Positions 42,027 to 50,703 of a DNA stretch of 64,000 nucleotides are shown piece by piece. A model generated the notes under the pieces. That model worked only from the letters and a program-made list of their open reading frames with translations. It searched no databases and had not been told where the DNA came from. Numbering within the stretch: the first letter of the stretch is position 1; every line of letters begins with the position of its first letter. This stretch comes from Actinotalea subterranea (GTDB lineage: Bacteria; Actinomycetota; Actinomycetes; Actinomycetales; Cellulomonadaceae), in the NCBI RefSeq assembly GCF_008364845.1, contig NZ_VTTP01000003.1:527821-591820 (forward strand). The letters run 5' to 3'. The translations under genes were made by a program, and so were the position numbers.

Positions 42027-42060
42027 CTCACCGGTCCTTGAGCCTCACCGGTCCTTGAGC
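42027..42060. repeat. 17-base tandem duplication at the permease stop codon
   Basis: CTCACCGGTCCTTGAGC occurs twice in a row, at 42027-42043 and 42044-42060. On the minus strand this duplicates the last codons (LKDR) and the stop of the permease gene. Confidence 0.85.
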
Positions 42061-43250
42061 ACAGCGAGGGCAGGTTGCAGCGGCACGAGTGCGACGAGCG
42101 CCGCCCCGGCCGTCGAGCTCAGCGTCGCGACCAGCACGAACCGCAGCACGTGCGGCACCGTGATGGCCGGCTCCACCCCGGAGAGCAGGAGGATCGCGCC
42201 GCTGAGGACCACCGCCGCGAGTGCGACCGTGCCGACCAGCGCGCACCACTCGACGAGCCGCATGGTGGTCCGCACCGGCCAGCGCGCCCCGAGCGTCGCG
42301 TAGAGGCCTTCCTGCCCGCGGCGCACCCATCGGACGAGCAGCCACAGCATCGCCGCGGCGAGCCCGATCGCCCAGGGGGCGTTGCGCAGGCCGCGACCGT
42401 CGTACTCGGCCGCGTAGTCGCGGGCGAACTCCCCGCCGAGGAGCCGGTCCGTGACCACGGCCGGTGTCCCGTCGGCCTGCAGGACGGCAGGGAGCGCCGC
42501 GCGCGCAGCCTCGACGTACCCGGGCGCGAGCCGGACGAAGCACGCGTCGGCGGTCCCCTCCGCGGCGACCGTGAGGAGCATCCCGCCGCTGCGCTGCTCC
42601 CCGAGGAGCGACAGATCAGTGACGGCGGCGACGGTGAGGACCCCGGCGGGCAGTGCACGCGATCCGTCGGAGCGACCGCCTGGGTCCGGTCCGGCAGGGG
42701 ACCCGGGCCCTTCGTCGGCGGGAGTGAGCGCGAGCGTGTCGCCGGGCCGCAGGCGCAGCGTCTGCCCGAGGTCGGTGGCCAGGACGGCGCCCGAGCCGAC
42801 GGGCCCGATCCCCAGGAGGTCGGCGACGCCCTCGGTCGCAGCGACCACGGGGATCGCTGCGCCCGGCGCGGTGACCAGCGCGGCCGGGCGGACCAACCGG
42901 GTCAGGGACGCTGACGCCTCGACGCCCGCCAGGTCCGTGAGGCGTTCGCAGGCGAGCCTCGGGACGCCTGCGGCCTCGTTCGTCGCCACGAGCAGGCGTC
43001 CGCCCGCGGCTTCCCAGGCGCGCTCGTCCTCGACCATGCGGCTGACCTGCAGCGTGTCGGCGACGGCCGGCACCGTGAAGCCCGCGACGAGGAGGACGGC
43101 CAGGAGCGCCGTGAGCCACCGGCCGCAGCGCCAGTTGCGCAGACCCTCGTCGATCGCGACGCGAAGACGCCAGCCGGGTCGCCGGTCCGTCGACCCGCCG
43201 CCCCTCGTCGGACGCCGCGCCGCGCCGCGCCGACGGTCGTCCACGCTCAT
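42045..43250 (-). CDS. ABC transporter permease (MacB/FtsX-like)
   Basis: 401 residues. A long cytoplasmic basic N-terminus precedes helix 1 near residues 46-68; a large extracytoplasmic MacB_PCD-like domain (about 260 residues) is followed by three helices near 300-395. This is the topology of MacB/FtsX-type permeases. It lies seven bases after the ATPase gene (43258-43896), so they form a transporter with the peptidoglycan-binding adaptor. Likely job: export or defence related to the secreted peptide encoded at the operon head. Confidence 0.8.
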   Translation of the reverse strand: MSVDDRRRGAARRPTRGGGSTDRRPGWRLRVAIDEGLRNWRCGRWLTALLAVLLVAGFTVPAVADTLQVSRMVEDERAWEAAGGRLLVATNEAAGVPRLACERLTDLAGVEASASLTRLVRPAALVTAPGAAIPVVAATEGVADLLGIGPVGSGAVLATDLGQTLRLRPGDTLALTPADEGPGSPAGPDPGGRSDGSRALPAGVLTVAAVTDLSLLGEQRSGGMLLTVAAEGTADACFVRLAPGYVEAARAALPAVLQADGTPAVVTDRLLGGEFARDYAAEYDGRGLRNAPWAIGLAAAMLWLLVRWVRRGQEGLYATLGARWPVRTTMRLVEWCALVGTVALAAVVLSGAILLLSGVEPAITVPHVLRFVLVATLSSTAGAALVALVPLQPALAVLKDR

Positions 43251-43257
43251 GGGGGGC

Positions 43258-43896
43258 TCACGGTGCGCTCAGGTGGCCGGAAGCCAAGCGGTACGTCCGG
43301 CTGCACCGTGCCGCCACGTCGAGGTCGTGGGTGACGACGATGAGCATGCGGTCGACCGCAGCCCGCAGGAGGGCGTCGACCACGGTCGCACTCGTCGCCT
43401 GGTCGAGCTGGCCGGTCGGTTCGTCGGCGAGCACGACGACGCGGCGGCTGACGAGGGAGCGGGCGATCACCACGCGCTGGTTCTCACCGCCGGACAACGT
43501 CCGGACCGGCCTGCTCGCATGCTCGGCCAGGCCGACGGCGTCGAGCGCCTCCCGGGCACGTTCGACGGCCTCGGCACGCGACGCACCGTCCGCGTAGGCG
43601 CCGACCGCGACGTTGTCGAGCACGCGCCTGTCGGGGAGGACATTCACCGTCTGCAGCACCCACGACGCCTCGTCCGCCACCGGTCGCGGCGGCGTCCCCG
43701 GCTCGTCGACGAGGTGGATCGCACCGGACTGCGGGCGCAGGAGCCCGCCGATGAGTGCGAGGAGCGTCGTCTTGCCCGAGCCGGACGGGCCCACCACGGC
43801 GAGGCTCTCGCCGCGTTCGACGACCAGTGACACGTCCGTCAGGACGGGCGCGGACCCGGGGTGCGCGTACCCGACACCGTCGACCCTCAGCTGCAC
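43258..43896 (-). CDS. ABC transporter ATP-binding protein
   Basis: 212 residues. Walker A GPSGSGKTTLL, Q-loop LQTVNVL, the signature LSGGENQRVVIARSL, Walker B VVVLADEPTGQLD and an H-loop (VVTHDLDVA) are complete. It matches the MacB/LolD type of ATPase. GTG at 43896 lies inside the adaptor gene's last codons, so the genes overlap by ten bases and are translated together. Confidence 0.9.
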   Translation of the reverse strand: MQLRVDGVGYAHPGSAPVLTDVSLVVERGESLAVVGPSGSGKTTLLALIGGLLRPQSGAIHLVDEPGTPPRPVADEASWVLQTVNVLPDRRVLDNVAVGAYADGASRAEAVERAREALDAVGLAEHASRPVRTLSGGENQRVVIARSLVSRRVVVLADEPTGQLDQATSATVVDALLRAAVDRMLIVVTHDLDVAARCSRTYRLASGHLSAP

Positions 43897-44936
43897 GTGA
43901 CCTCCGGTCGGACCTCGTGCGGGTTGGCGAGCACCTCGCTCACCGGGGTGTCCGGGGCGAGCTCGACGGTCGCGAGCCCGCCGCCCGTCGGCTCGACCAC
44001 CGTCCCCCGGCCGTGCGCGTCCGTGAAGACGCAGGTCACACCATCGGAGTCGACGACGACGGCTGACGACGGCACGACGAGCACTCGCCGCGGCACGGCG
44101 CTGACGACGTCGCCGACCCCTTCCCCGGTGGAGCCGAGCACCTCCGTCACCGCAGCGACGGCGACCGGGTCCGTCACTGCGCCCGACCCGGGGACGTAGG
44201 GGGCCCGTACGTCGCCCACGACGAGCGCGAACCCGCCGTCGTCGGCCGGGACGCCACCGACCGGCTCGGCCACGGTCAGGGCGACGGGACGCGCGGGCCC
44301 GCGCAGCAGCGGCGTCCCGGCGCCGACCACGTCCCCGGGCCGGACGACCACCTCGACGACCGTGAGCGGCGCGTCGCCGAGCCACGCGACCGTCCCGGTC
44401 GAGAACGCGCCACCGAGGTCCTTGCGGCCGACCTCCGTGTTGAAGGCGGCGACAGCCGTGCGGGTCGACCGCCCGAACGTCCCGTCCTCCGGCCCGGAGT
44501 AGAGGCCGAGCTCCCGGAGGAAGGTCTGCAGGCGCGCGACGTCGGGCCCCGTGTCCGCCTCGGAGAGGTCCCGCCACAACGGCGCCGGCGCGACCATGCC
44601 GACGACGGGCCGGTCGTCGACGGTGCCGATCACGGCGCCGGAGGCCAGGGTGTCGCCCACGGAGACGCCGACCCCCGTGACCGTCCCACCGCGGCTGCTG
44701 GTGACCTCGAGCCCGGGCTCCTCCACGACTGCGACACCCACGCCGACGGTGACGGACCGCTCGGAGCTCGTGGCGGGCACCATCAGCGGCTCGGCCGGCA
44801 CGTCGCTGCTCATCGGGGAGCCCGTCCGGTCGTCGAGCGCCCATGCGGTGCTCACGAGCGCCCCGGCGATGACGACGAGTGCGACCGCGCCTGACGCGAC
44901 AGCCCGCCGGCTCACGGGTGACCCCGAACAGCGCAT
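43887..44936 (-). CDS. Peptidoglycan-binding membrane-fusion adaptor
   Basis: 349 residues. One N-terminal helix near residues 13-33 anchors it; a beta-barrel/lipoyl-type half (GGTVTGVGVSVGDTLASGAVIGTV) is interrupted by a PG_binding_1 domain (SEADTGPDVARLQTFLRELGLYSGPEDGTFG), then a barrel domain and a Tyr-poor C-terminus. Such proteins connect MacB-like permeases with the cell wall. ATG at 44936 is used; a longer frame reaches 44981. It begins seven bases after the lipoprotein stop. Confidence 0.85.
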   Translation of the reverse strand: MRCSGSPVSRRAVASGAVALVVIAGALVSTAWALDDRTGSPMSSDVPAEPLMVPATSSERSVTVGVGVAVVEEPGLEVTSSRGGTVTGVGVSVGDTLASGAVIGTVDDRPVVGMVAPAPLWRDLSEADTGPDVARLQTFLRELGLYSGPEDGTFGRSTRTAVAAFNTEVGRKDLGGAFSTGTVAWLGDAPLTVVEVVVRPGDVVGAGTPLLRGPARPVALTVAEPVGGVPADDGGFALVVGDVRAPYVPGSGAVTDPVAVAAVTEVLGSTGEGVGDVVSAVPRRVLVVPSSAVVVDSDGVTCVFTDAHGRGTVVEPTGGGLATVELAPDTPVSEVLANPHEVRPEVTCS

Positions 44937-44943
44937 CGCCCGG

Positions 44944-45582
44944 TCACGGCTGGAACCCGGACTCCGCCAGGCAGTCGACACCCTCGTCCTGGACCGCGAA
45001 CACCGCGAGGAGGACCTGTTCGCGGTCGGCGTCGTCCTCGACGTCGCCGCCGTTGGCCCGGATGCACTCGACGATGGCGGCCCGGTAGGGCTCGAACCGC
45101 GCGTCCTGGGCCTCGATCGCCGCGGGTGACGTCTGGTACGCCATCTCGACGAAGAAGCTGTGGGTGTAGATGCACTCGTCCGCCAGTGCGAGCGTCTGGT
45201 CGTCGGTCCTCCCCGGTGACGAGCCCGCGAACGAGTAGTCGATCTCCGGGAACCCTCGGGCCTCGCTGACCTCGCCCCCGACGACGTCGATGCCCGCCTC
45301 CCGCAGGCACGCCAAGGTGCGCCCGACGGCGGCGTCGTAGTCGGCGAACGCGACCTCGCCGCGTTCGAGGACCGCGATCTGCTCGTCGCTGGCGCCCCGG
45401 TTGCGCGCCTCCTCGACGATGCCGCCCGATCCCGCGGCCTCGCCCCCCTCGCCCCCGTCGCCCTCGACGCTCGGCGAGCTCTTGGGTTCGCTCAGCGTGC
45501 AGCCCGACGAGAGGACGAGAAGCGCGAGGGCGCCGACGAGCGCGGCCCCGACCCGACGCGATCGGTGAGGCATCACCCTCAT
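44944..45582 (-). CDS. Lipoprotein, putative immunity or accessory factor
   Basis: 212 residues. Signal peptide with lipobox LSSGC, Ser/Gly/Glu-rich linker, then a helical domain with four cysteines (LACLREAG; DECIYTH; VECIRANGG; DCLAESG) that may form disulfides. ATG overlaps the peptide stop (TGATG), so translation is coupled with the secreted peptide. Immunity against, or delivery of, this peptide is an inference from position only. Confidence 0.75.
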   Translation of the reverse strand: MRVMPHRSRRVGAALVGALALLVLSSGCTLSEPKSSPSVEGDGGEGGEAAGSGGIVEEARNRGASDEQIAVLERGEVAFADYDAAVGRTLACLREAGIDVVGGEVSEARGFPEIDYSFAGSSPGRTDDQTLALADECIYTHSFFVEMAYQTSPAAIEAQDARFEPYRAAIVECIRANGGDVEDDADREQVLLAVFAVQDEGVDCLAESGFQP

Positions 45583-45890
45583 CAGTAGCCGGTGTGCTGT
45601 CCGCTGATGAGCTCTGCCGCAGCGGTGGACTGTGCGACGTCGCCGCCGTACTTCCAGGAGCTGTAGTAGTTGTTGCTGCTCCAGACCGGGTCGTAGTAGT
45701 GGCGGGCGGCCACCTGCGTGCAGCCTCCGCTGACGTCAGTCGTCCTGGCGTAGTCGCCGGAGTACGTGATGTATCCCGCGTAGTTGCAGGCGACCGCCTG
45801 CGCGGGCGATCCTGCGACCAGGACGGTCGGGACCAGGAACGCGAACGTGAGGACGGCCGTACGTGCGAAGCGACGTGGACGTGCAGACAT
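45582..45890 (-). CDS. Small secreted two-cysteine, Tyr-rich peptide
   Basis: 102 residues. Sec signal peptide: basic ARPRRFARTA, a hydrophobic core, and an AQA cleavage site. The mature ~70 residues have two cysteines (VACNYAG; SGGCTQV), ten tyrosines, and RHYYDPVWSSNNYYSSW in the middle. It is not a known family member that I can name. GGGGGAG, seven bases before ATG 45890, is strong. It heads a run of lipoprotein, adaptor, ATPase and permease genes, as in lactococcin-972-like clusters. Could be a bacteriocin or signalling peptide (inference). Confidence 0.72.
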   Translation of the reverse strand: MSARPRRFARTAVLTFAFLVPTVLVAGSPAQAVACNYAGYITYSGDYARTTDVSGGCTQVAARHYYDPVWSSNNYYSSWKYGGDVAQSTAAAELISGQHTGY

Positions 45891-46039
45891 GGTTGATCTC
45901 CCCCTGACGGGCCCGCGCGTCATCGAGCGAGCTCTCACCGACGGTAGCCCTGCGAGGGACCGGCGACAACGGTCGGCCCCTCGCTGCGAGCGTCGGAGCC
46001 CGTGCGCCTCGGGTCGACGGGTGACCGTCCGGGCGGACC

Positions 46040-46669
46040 TCAGCCTTCGGTGGGCTGGACGGTGAGCATGTACGGGTAGACGGCGTCCAGGGTCTCCTCG
46101 AACCGGTCCGATGTGGTCGTGAGCGTGATGACGACGGAACCTGCGGAGCCCATGGCCATGATGCCGAGGAAGTGCGCGCCCCCGCCGCTGTACTCGATCA
46201 CCGCGAGCTCGTGACCGTCCGGTCCCGTGACGACGGTCGACTCGATGAGCTCGAAGTCCTCGAGCAGCGTCGGCGCGTTCTCGAGGCTGAACTGGACGTA
46301 CTCGTCCAGGGTGGCGCCCGCAACGTCCTCGGTGAGGACGTTGATGTTCGGTGCGAAGTCGTCGGTGATCTCCCCGACGGACCAGAACTCGATGCCCTCG
46401 CCGATGGCCCCGTGCATCGGGTCCCAGTCGGCGGGGACGGTCAGTGTGTAGCGGCCCTCCGGGTCGGCGAACACGGTGCCGTCCAGCGCGGGCTCGTCGG
46501 GCGGGGGCGTGTCCGTCTGCGCTGCCGTGTCCGAGCGGCCCGACTTCTGCGGCTTGTCGGCGGCGTCGCCGCCGGTCGGGATGACGCCGCACCCGCCGAG
46601 GATCGCGAGAGCGGCGACCACTGCGAGCGCTCTCCGGACGCCGGCATGACGCTGCTGAGTGGTGTTCAT
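46040..46669 (-). CDS. Lipoprotein of LpqN/PsbP-like type
   Basis: 209 residues. Lipobox LGGCG near residue 27, a Thr/Pro linker, then an LpqN-like alpha/beta domain (FADPEGRYTLTVPADWDP, YVQFSLENAPTLLEDFELI, GPDGHELAVIEYSG). It lies about 150 bases upstream of the peptide gene, same direction; a shared or separate promoter cannot be told. Probably a cell-surface accessory protein. Confidence 0.78.
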   Translation of the reverse strand: MNTTQQRHAGVRRALAVVAALAILGGCGVIPTGGDAADKPQKSGRSDTAAQTDTPPPDEPALDGTVFADPEGRYTLTVPADWDPMHGAIGEGIEFWSVGEITDDFAPNINVLTEDVAGATLDEYVQFSLENAPTLLEDFELIESTVVTGPDGHELAVIEYSGGGAHFLGIMAMGSAGSVVITLTTTSDRFEETLDAVYPYMLTVQPTEG

Positions 46670-46748
46670 GGTGTGCCCCCTGGACGTGGCTGCGGCGTGG
46701 TGCTGGCCCGCAGCGTAGCGTCGGGGGGCGACGCGCCGTGGGCAGTCG

Positions 46749-47426
46749 TCAGGCCGGGAGCCCCGCCCGGATCAGGGCCCCGCCAGCCGTGAGCAGCGTG
46801 TCGACGACGTCCTGAGCCCCGCCCCCCTCGCCGGCGACCATCGCGCCGTCGCGCAGCATGATCAGCGCCGTGGCGACGGTCGCGTGGTCACGGACGCCGA
46901 GCTGGTCGAGCAGCTCGTCCGCGGTCCGGCGCAACCATTCCCGGTGCACGGCGACGGCCGCGCGCACGCGGTGGTCGAGTGCCGGGTACTCGGCGGTGGC
47001 GTTGAGGAACGGGCACCCGCGGAAGCCTGGGCGGCAGACCTCCGCGCCGAGGGCGTGCGCGTAGGCGCGCAGGACGGCTGCGGGGTCGTGCGGGTGCTCC
47101 GCGCGCCACCGGGCGACTGCCGACTTCTCGCCCTCGACGAGCGCCAGCAGGTAGGCGGTGACCAGGTGGTCCTTCGTGGGGAAGTGCCGGTAGAAGGTGG
47201 CCTTCGTGACGCCGGCCGCCTCCAGGATCACCTCGGCGCTGACCGCTCGGATGCCCTGGCCGTAGAAGAGCGGCGTCGCGGCGTCGAGGATGCGCCGCGC
47301 GACGGGGGACTGGCTCCCGTCGCGTGCTGGTCGGCCGAACACGAGCGACGTCGGTGTCGGCGGGTCGAGCGGGGTGCCGAGCATCGAGGCTGGGGAAGGT
47401 CCGGTCGCGTGGGCGATCGCGGTCAT
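46749..47426 (-). CDS. TetR-family repressor of the divergent oxidoreductase
   Basis: 225 residues. DNA-binding domain is AVSAEVILEAAGVTKATFYRHFPTKDHLV; a Pro-rich start of about 40 residues precedes it. The C-terminal domain (TetR_C type) carries RPGFRGCPFLNATAEYP. It is divergent from an old-yellow-enzyme gene, with a TAGAC(A)GAC/GTC(G)GTCTA dyad between, so it is likely the repressor of that gene. The ligand would be an electrophile or flavoenzyme substrate (inference). Confidence 0.88.
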   Translation of the reverse strand: MTAIAHATGPSPASMLGTPLDPPTPTSLVFGRPARDGSQSPVARRILDAATPLFYGQGIRAVSAEVILEAAGVTKATFYRHFPTKDHLVTAYLLALVEGEKSAVARWRAEHPHDPAAVLRAYAHALGAEVCRPGFRGCPFLNATAEYPALDHRVRAAVAVHREWLRRTADELLDQLGVRDHATVATALIMLRDGAMVAGEGGGAQDVVDTLLTAGGALIRAGLPA

Positions 47427-47540
47427 CGGTCCTCCTCCTCTGTGGGCGCTGACAGGCGGTGGCGGGCACTACTGGTCCGGAGGCTCCTGACCGGTGCCCA
47501 CGGTACCGGCCGTCATCGAGCGAGCCTTTGGTCCCCAGGA

Positions 47541-47560
47541 TAGACAGACGGGTCGGTCTA
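47541..47560. promoter_or_regulatory. TetR operator in the divergent gap
   Basis: TAGACAGACGGGTCGGTCTA is a 20-base dyad; 16 positions are symmetric. The TAGAC-GAC/GTC-GTCTA arms are typical for TetR-type sites that overlap the promoter of the flanking oxidoreductase. Confidence 0.75.
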
Positions 47561-47601
47561 CCTTCGCGGGGAAGGCACCACGGCACAGCGAAGGAGCCAC
47601 C

Positions 47602-49521
47602 ATGGCCGCATTCCCCCACCTGCTCGCCCCCGCCACCGTCGGCGGGGTCGAGCTGCGCAACCGCGTGATCATGCCCCCGATGGGCACCGCTCTCGGCACC
47701 CCCGAGGGCTACTTCTCCGACCGGCAGGCCGCCTACTACGGGGAGCGCGCCCGCGGCGGTGTCGCCCTGGTCGTGACCGAGCTGACCGCCGCGTGCACCG
47801 CGTTCGAGGACCTCACGGGTCTGACCCGCATGGACGACGACGCGTGCATCCCCGGGCTGGCCGCCGTCGCCGACGCGGTCCACGCCGCGGGCGGTCTCCT
47901 CGCGGTCCAGCTCACGGCCGGGCAGGGCCGCAACAACCCGTCGTTCACCCCGGAACGCCCCCCGGTCTCCGCCTCGGACAACCCCGACTACTGGGACCCG
48001 ACCACGCTGTGCCGTCCGCTCGAGACCGACGAGGTGCAGGCGCTCGTGCGGAGCATGGGCGAGGCTGCCGCGCGCTGCGTCGCCGCAGGGGTCGACTGGA
48101 TCGACGTGCACGGGCACACCGGCTACCTCATCGACCAGTTCCTGGGCCGCCAGTGGAACCGGCGCACCGACCAGTACGGCGGCTCGGTGGAGAACCGCAC
48201 GCGCTTCGCCACCGAGATCATCCAGGCGATCAAGGGCGCCGCACCGGGTGTTCCCGTGAGCTTCCGTCTCTCGGTCGACAACCACGTGGCGGGTGGGCGC
48301 GACGTCGCCGAGGCCCAGCAGATCGCGGTGCTGCTCCAGGAGGCGGGGCTGGACCTGCTCATGGCCGACGACGGCTCCTACGACGCCATGGACTGGGTCT
48401 TCCCGCCCTACTACCTGGGCGATGCGTGCATGCTCCCGGCTGCTCGCGCGATGAAGCAGGTGCTGAGCATCCCGGTGATGGCCGTCGGCAACCTCACGCC
48501 CGAGACCGCGGAGGCCGCGCTCGCCGCGGGAGACGCGGACTTCGTGGGCATCGGCCGCGGCCTCATCGCCGACCCGGAGTGGGTCGACAAGCTCGCCACC
48601 GGTCGGCGCCTGGACGTCCGCCCCTGCATCCGCTGCAACCAGATGTGCATCGGCAACGAGTTCGCCGGCGCGCCGCTCGGTTGCGCGGTCAACCCCGAGG
48701 CCGGCCAGGAGCTCACGCTGTCGATCACGCCCGCGGACACGGCCAGGCACGTCGTCGTCGTCGGGGCCGGGCCGGCGGGCCTCGAGGCCGCACGTGTCGC
48801 GGGCCTGCGCGGGCACCGCGTCGACGTCTACGACCAGGCGGACCACCTCGGCGGCGTCCTGTGGCCCGCGGCGTCGCCCGAGTTCAAGCGCGAGCTCCGG
48901 TCGATGGTCGACTGGTGGGCGCGGCAGCTCGCCGACCTGCCGGTCACCGTGCACCTCGGCACGCGGATCGACGCCACGTCACCCGAGCTCGCCGACGCGG
49001 ACGAGATCGTCGTCGCGACCGGTTCCGTGCCCTTCGCGCCGCCGGTCCCGGGCCTCGACGGGCCGAACGTCGTCGACGCGCTCGCGGTCCACGAGGGCGC
49101 GACGGTGGGCCGCCGCGTGGTCGTCGCGGGTGGCGGGCTCTCGGGCGCCGACCTGGCGCTGGAGCTCGCGATCGAGGGGCACGAGGTGACGATCGTCGAG
49201 ATGGCCGACGACATCGCGCGGGACATGCTGTTCCTCAACAAGCTGCCGCTCGTCCGCCAGCTCGCCGAGCACGGGGTGCGCGTCCTCACCGGCCACACCG
49301 TGACCGAGGTCGACGCCGCGGGACTGACCGCGGCGGGGCCCGACGGCCCGGTCCGGGTCGACGCGGACACCGTGGTCGCGGCGTTCGGTGTGCGACCCGC
49401 GACGGGTCTCGCCGAGGCGCTCGCCGGCCGGCCCGGCGTCAGGGCTGTCGGCGACTGCGTGACGCCCGCCAAGGTCGGGGAGGCCGTGAACGCCGGCTAC
49501 CTCGCGGGACTCGCCGTCTGA
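47602..49521 (+). CDS. Old-yellow-enzyme/2,4-dienoyl-CoA reductase-type oxidoreductase
   Basis: 639 residues with three parts: an FMN TIM barrel (NRVIMPPMG near the start, HGHTGYLIDQFL, DFVGIGRGLIADPEW), a four-cysteine 4Fe-4S site (CIRCNQMC then C after eleven residues), and a FAD/NAD(P)-binding half (VVVVGAGPAGLEAARVA, VATGSVPF). This is the layout of 2,4-dienoyl-CoA reductase FadH and trimethylamine dehydrogenase relatives. ATG at 47602 has AAGGAG. It reduces activated C=C bonds of an unknown substrate. Controlled by the divergent TetR. Confidence 0.9.
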   Translation: MAAFPHLLAPATVGGVELRNRVIMPPMGTALGTPEGYFSDRQAAYYGERARGGVALVVTELTAACTAFEDLTGLTRMDDDACIPGLAAVADAVHAAGGLLAVQLTAGQGRNNPSFTPERPPVSASDNPDYWDPTTLCRPLETDEVQALVRSMGEAAARCVAAGVDWIDVHGHTGYLIDQFLGRQWNRRTDQYGGSVENRTRFATEIIQAIKGAAPGVPVSFRLSVDNHVAGGRDVAEAQQIAVLLQEAGLDLLMADDGSYDAMDWVFPPYYLGDACMLPAARAMKQVLSIPVMAVGNLTPETAEAALAAGDADFVGIGRGLIADPEWVDKLATGRRLDVRPCIRCNQMCIGNEFAGAPLGCAVNPEAGQELTLSITPADTARHVVVVGAGPAGLEAARVAGLRGHRVDVYDQADHLGGVLWPAASPEFKRELRSMVDWWARQLADLPVTVHLGTRIDATSPELADADEIVVATGSVPFAPPVPGLDGPNVVDALAVHEGATVGRRVVVAGGGLSGADLALELAIEGHEVTIVEMADDIARDMLFLNKLPLVRQLAEHGVRVLTGHTVTEVDAAGLTAAGPDGPVRVDADTVVAAFGVRPATGLAEALAGRPGVRAVGDCVTPAKVGEAVNAGYLAGLAV

Positions 49522-49547
49522 GGACGCGCGCGGCTGCATGAGCACGG

Positions 49548-49583
49548 AGGGCCGGGCCGGGGCATGCGCCTCGGCCCGGCCTT
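49548..49583. terminator. Hairpin terminator
   Basis: GGCCGGGCCGGGGC at 49550-49563 pairs with GCCTCGGCCCGGCC at 49568-49581 across a 4-base loop, just after the oxidoreductase gene. A following CTTCG suggests weak termination. Confidence 0.7.
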
Positions 49584-49708
49584 CGTCGTCGGGCCAGTCC
49601 CCGTGCCATGTCGGGGACGCGGAGCGGCTCGCCGGTGAACGATGCGGAATCTCCGCAGCCGCCCGGTCGTTATGTCATACCGGAGACAGACGGCAGTGAG
49701 GGAGACGC

Positions 49709-50125
49709 ATGGCAGCCAAGGTCGAGTACGAGGACGACGACGGCCGCGTAGTCCGCTACGTCCGGCACGGCAACGGGGGTGGCCTGGTCGCGCCAGGCGC
49801 GCTCGTGCACGAGGGCGCGTCGATCGCACCGACCGCCTACGTGGAGGCCGGCGCCCGCGTGGGTGACCGGTCGCGCGTCGCCGACGGCAGCTGGCTCGAC
49901 GAGGACGTGCTCGTGGGACGGGACGTCGTGGTCGACCGGAACGTCCACCTCGGCCCGCGGACCCGGGTGCACGACGCCGCGCGCATCGGTGCAGGTGCCC
50001 GCGTCGGGGCCGACGTCGTCGTCGCGCGGGGCGCCCGGGTGGTCGCCGACGCGATCGTGCCGGACGGCGCGGTCGTCGGGAGCCTTCGCCGGTCCACCCG
50101 GTCGGACCTCGGGATCGCCGCCTGA
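49709..50125 (+). CDS. Left-handed beta-helix (hexapeptide-repeat) protein
   Basis: 138 residues made almost entirely of hexapeptide repeats ([LIV]-[GAED]-x2-[STAV]-x): APGALVHEGASIAPTAYVEAG, RVGDRSRVADGSW, VLVGRDVVVDRNVHLGPRTRVHDAARIGAGARVGADVVV. The N-terminus has a charged strand. The catalytic histidines of acyltransferases are not evident, so it may be a carbonic-anhydrase-like or structural protein. It stands alone. Confidence 0.75.
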   Translation: MAAKVEYEDDDGRVVRYVRHGNGGGLVAPGALVHEGASIAPTAYVEAGARVGDRSRVADGSWLDEDVLVGRDVVVDRNVHLGPRTRVHDAARIGAGARVGADVVVARGARVVADAIVPDGAVVGSLRRSTRSDLGIAA

Positions 50126-50152
50126 CGCCTGCGCGTCACGGTGGTGCAGGGG

Positions 50153-50662
50153 TCAGCCCGCCGGCGCGTCGCGCGCGAACCAGAGGACCTCCCCACGCTC
50201 GTCGGACGTCGTGCGCACGTGATCGAACCCGCCGAGCTTCTCGAGGACGCGCAGGGACGCCGCGTTCCATGGCCGGATGGTGGACCAGATCCGTCGACGA
50301 CCCGTCGCGAATGCCGCCTCGAGCACCGCTGTCGCCGCCTCGGTCGCGTACCCGCGGCCGTGCGCGTCGGGCAGCAGCTCGTACGCGAGCTCAGGTTCGG
50401 CGACGGAGCCGCGGCCGATCACGATCGCCGCGTAGCCCACGGGCGGGCTCCCGTCCCTGGGCCGCAGCACGTACGCGCCGATGCCGTGGGCGCTGGTCAG
50501 CTCGTGCATCGCGGCGATGCGCGTCTGGGCGTCCGCCTCGGTCACGGTGCCGCCGCCCCGGGCGGTGAACAGCTCCGCGAGCCATGCGGCGTCGTCGAGC
50601 TCCTCGTGGGTCAGGACGAACCGCTCGGTCGCGAGCTCGGCCGGCATCGGGGCGAAGGTCAT
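50153..50662 (-). CDS. GNAT-family N-acetyltransferase (RimJ/RimL type)
   Basis: 169 residues. Motif A for acetyl-CoA binding is ELLPDAHGRGYATEAATAVLEAAF; the substrate part precedes it (TERFVLTHEELDDAAWLAELF). The last segment NAASLRVLEKLGGFDHV is typical of RimJ/RimL. ATG at 50662 is used; the frame extends to 50824. It is convergent with the beta-helix gene. Substrate unknown. Confidence 0.87.
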   Translation of the reverse strand: MTFAPMPAELATERFVLTHEELDDAAWLAELFTARGGGTVTEADAQTRIAAMHELTSAHGIGAYVLRPRDGSPPVGYAAIVIGRGSVAEPELAYELLPDAHGRGYATEAATAVLEAAFATGRRRIWSTIRPWNAASLRVLEKLGGFDHVRTTSDERGEVLWFARDAPAG

Positions 50663-50703
50663 CGGGCCAGTGAACACGTGGCGGGACGACCACGCGCCGC
50701 CGC

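Noticed and set aside
46888..48954. 688-codon minus-strand frame over the TetR and oxidoreductase genes
   Set aside because: It runs antisense to two recognised proteins and has no domain pattern.
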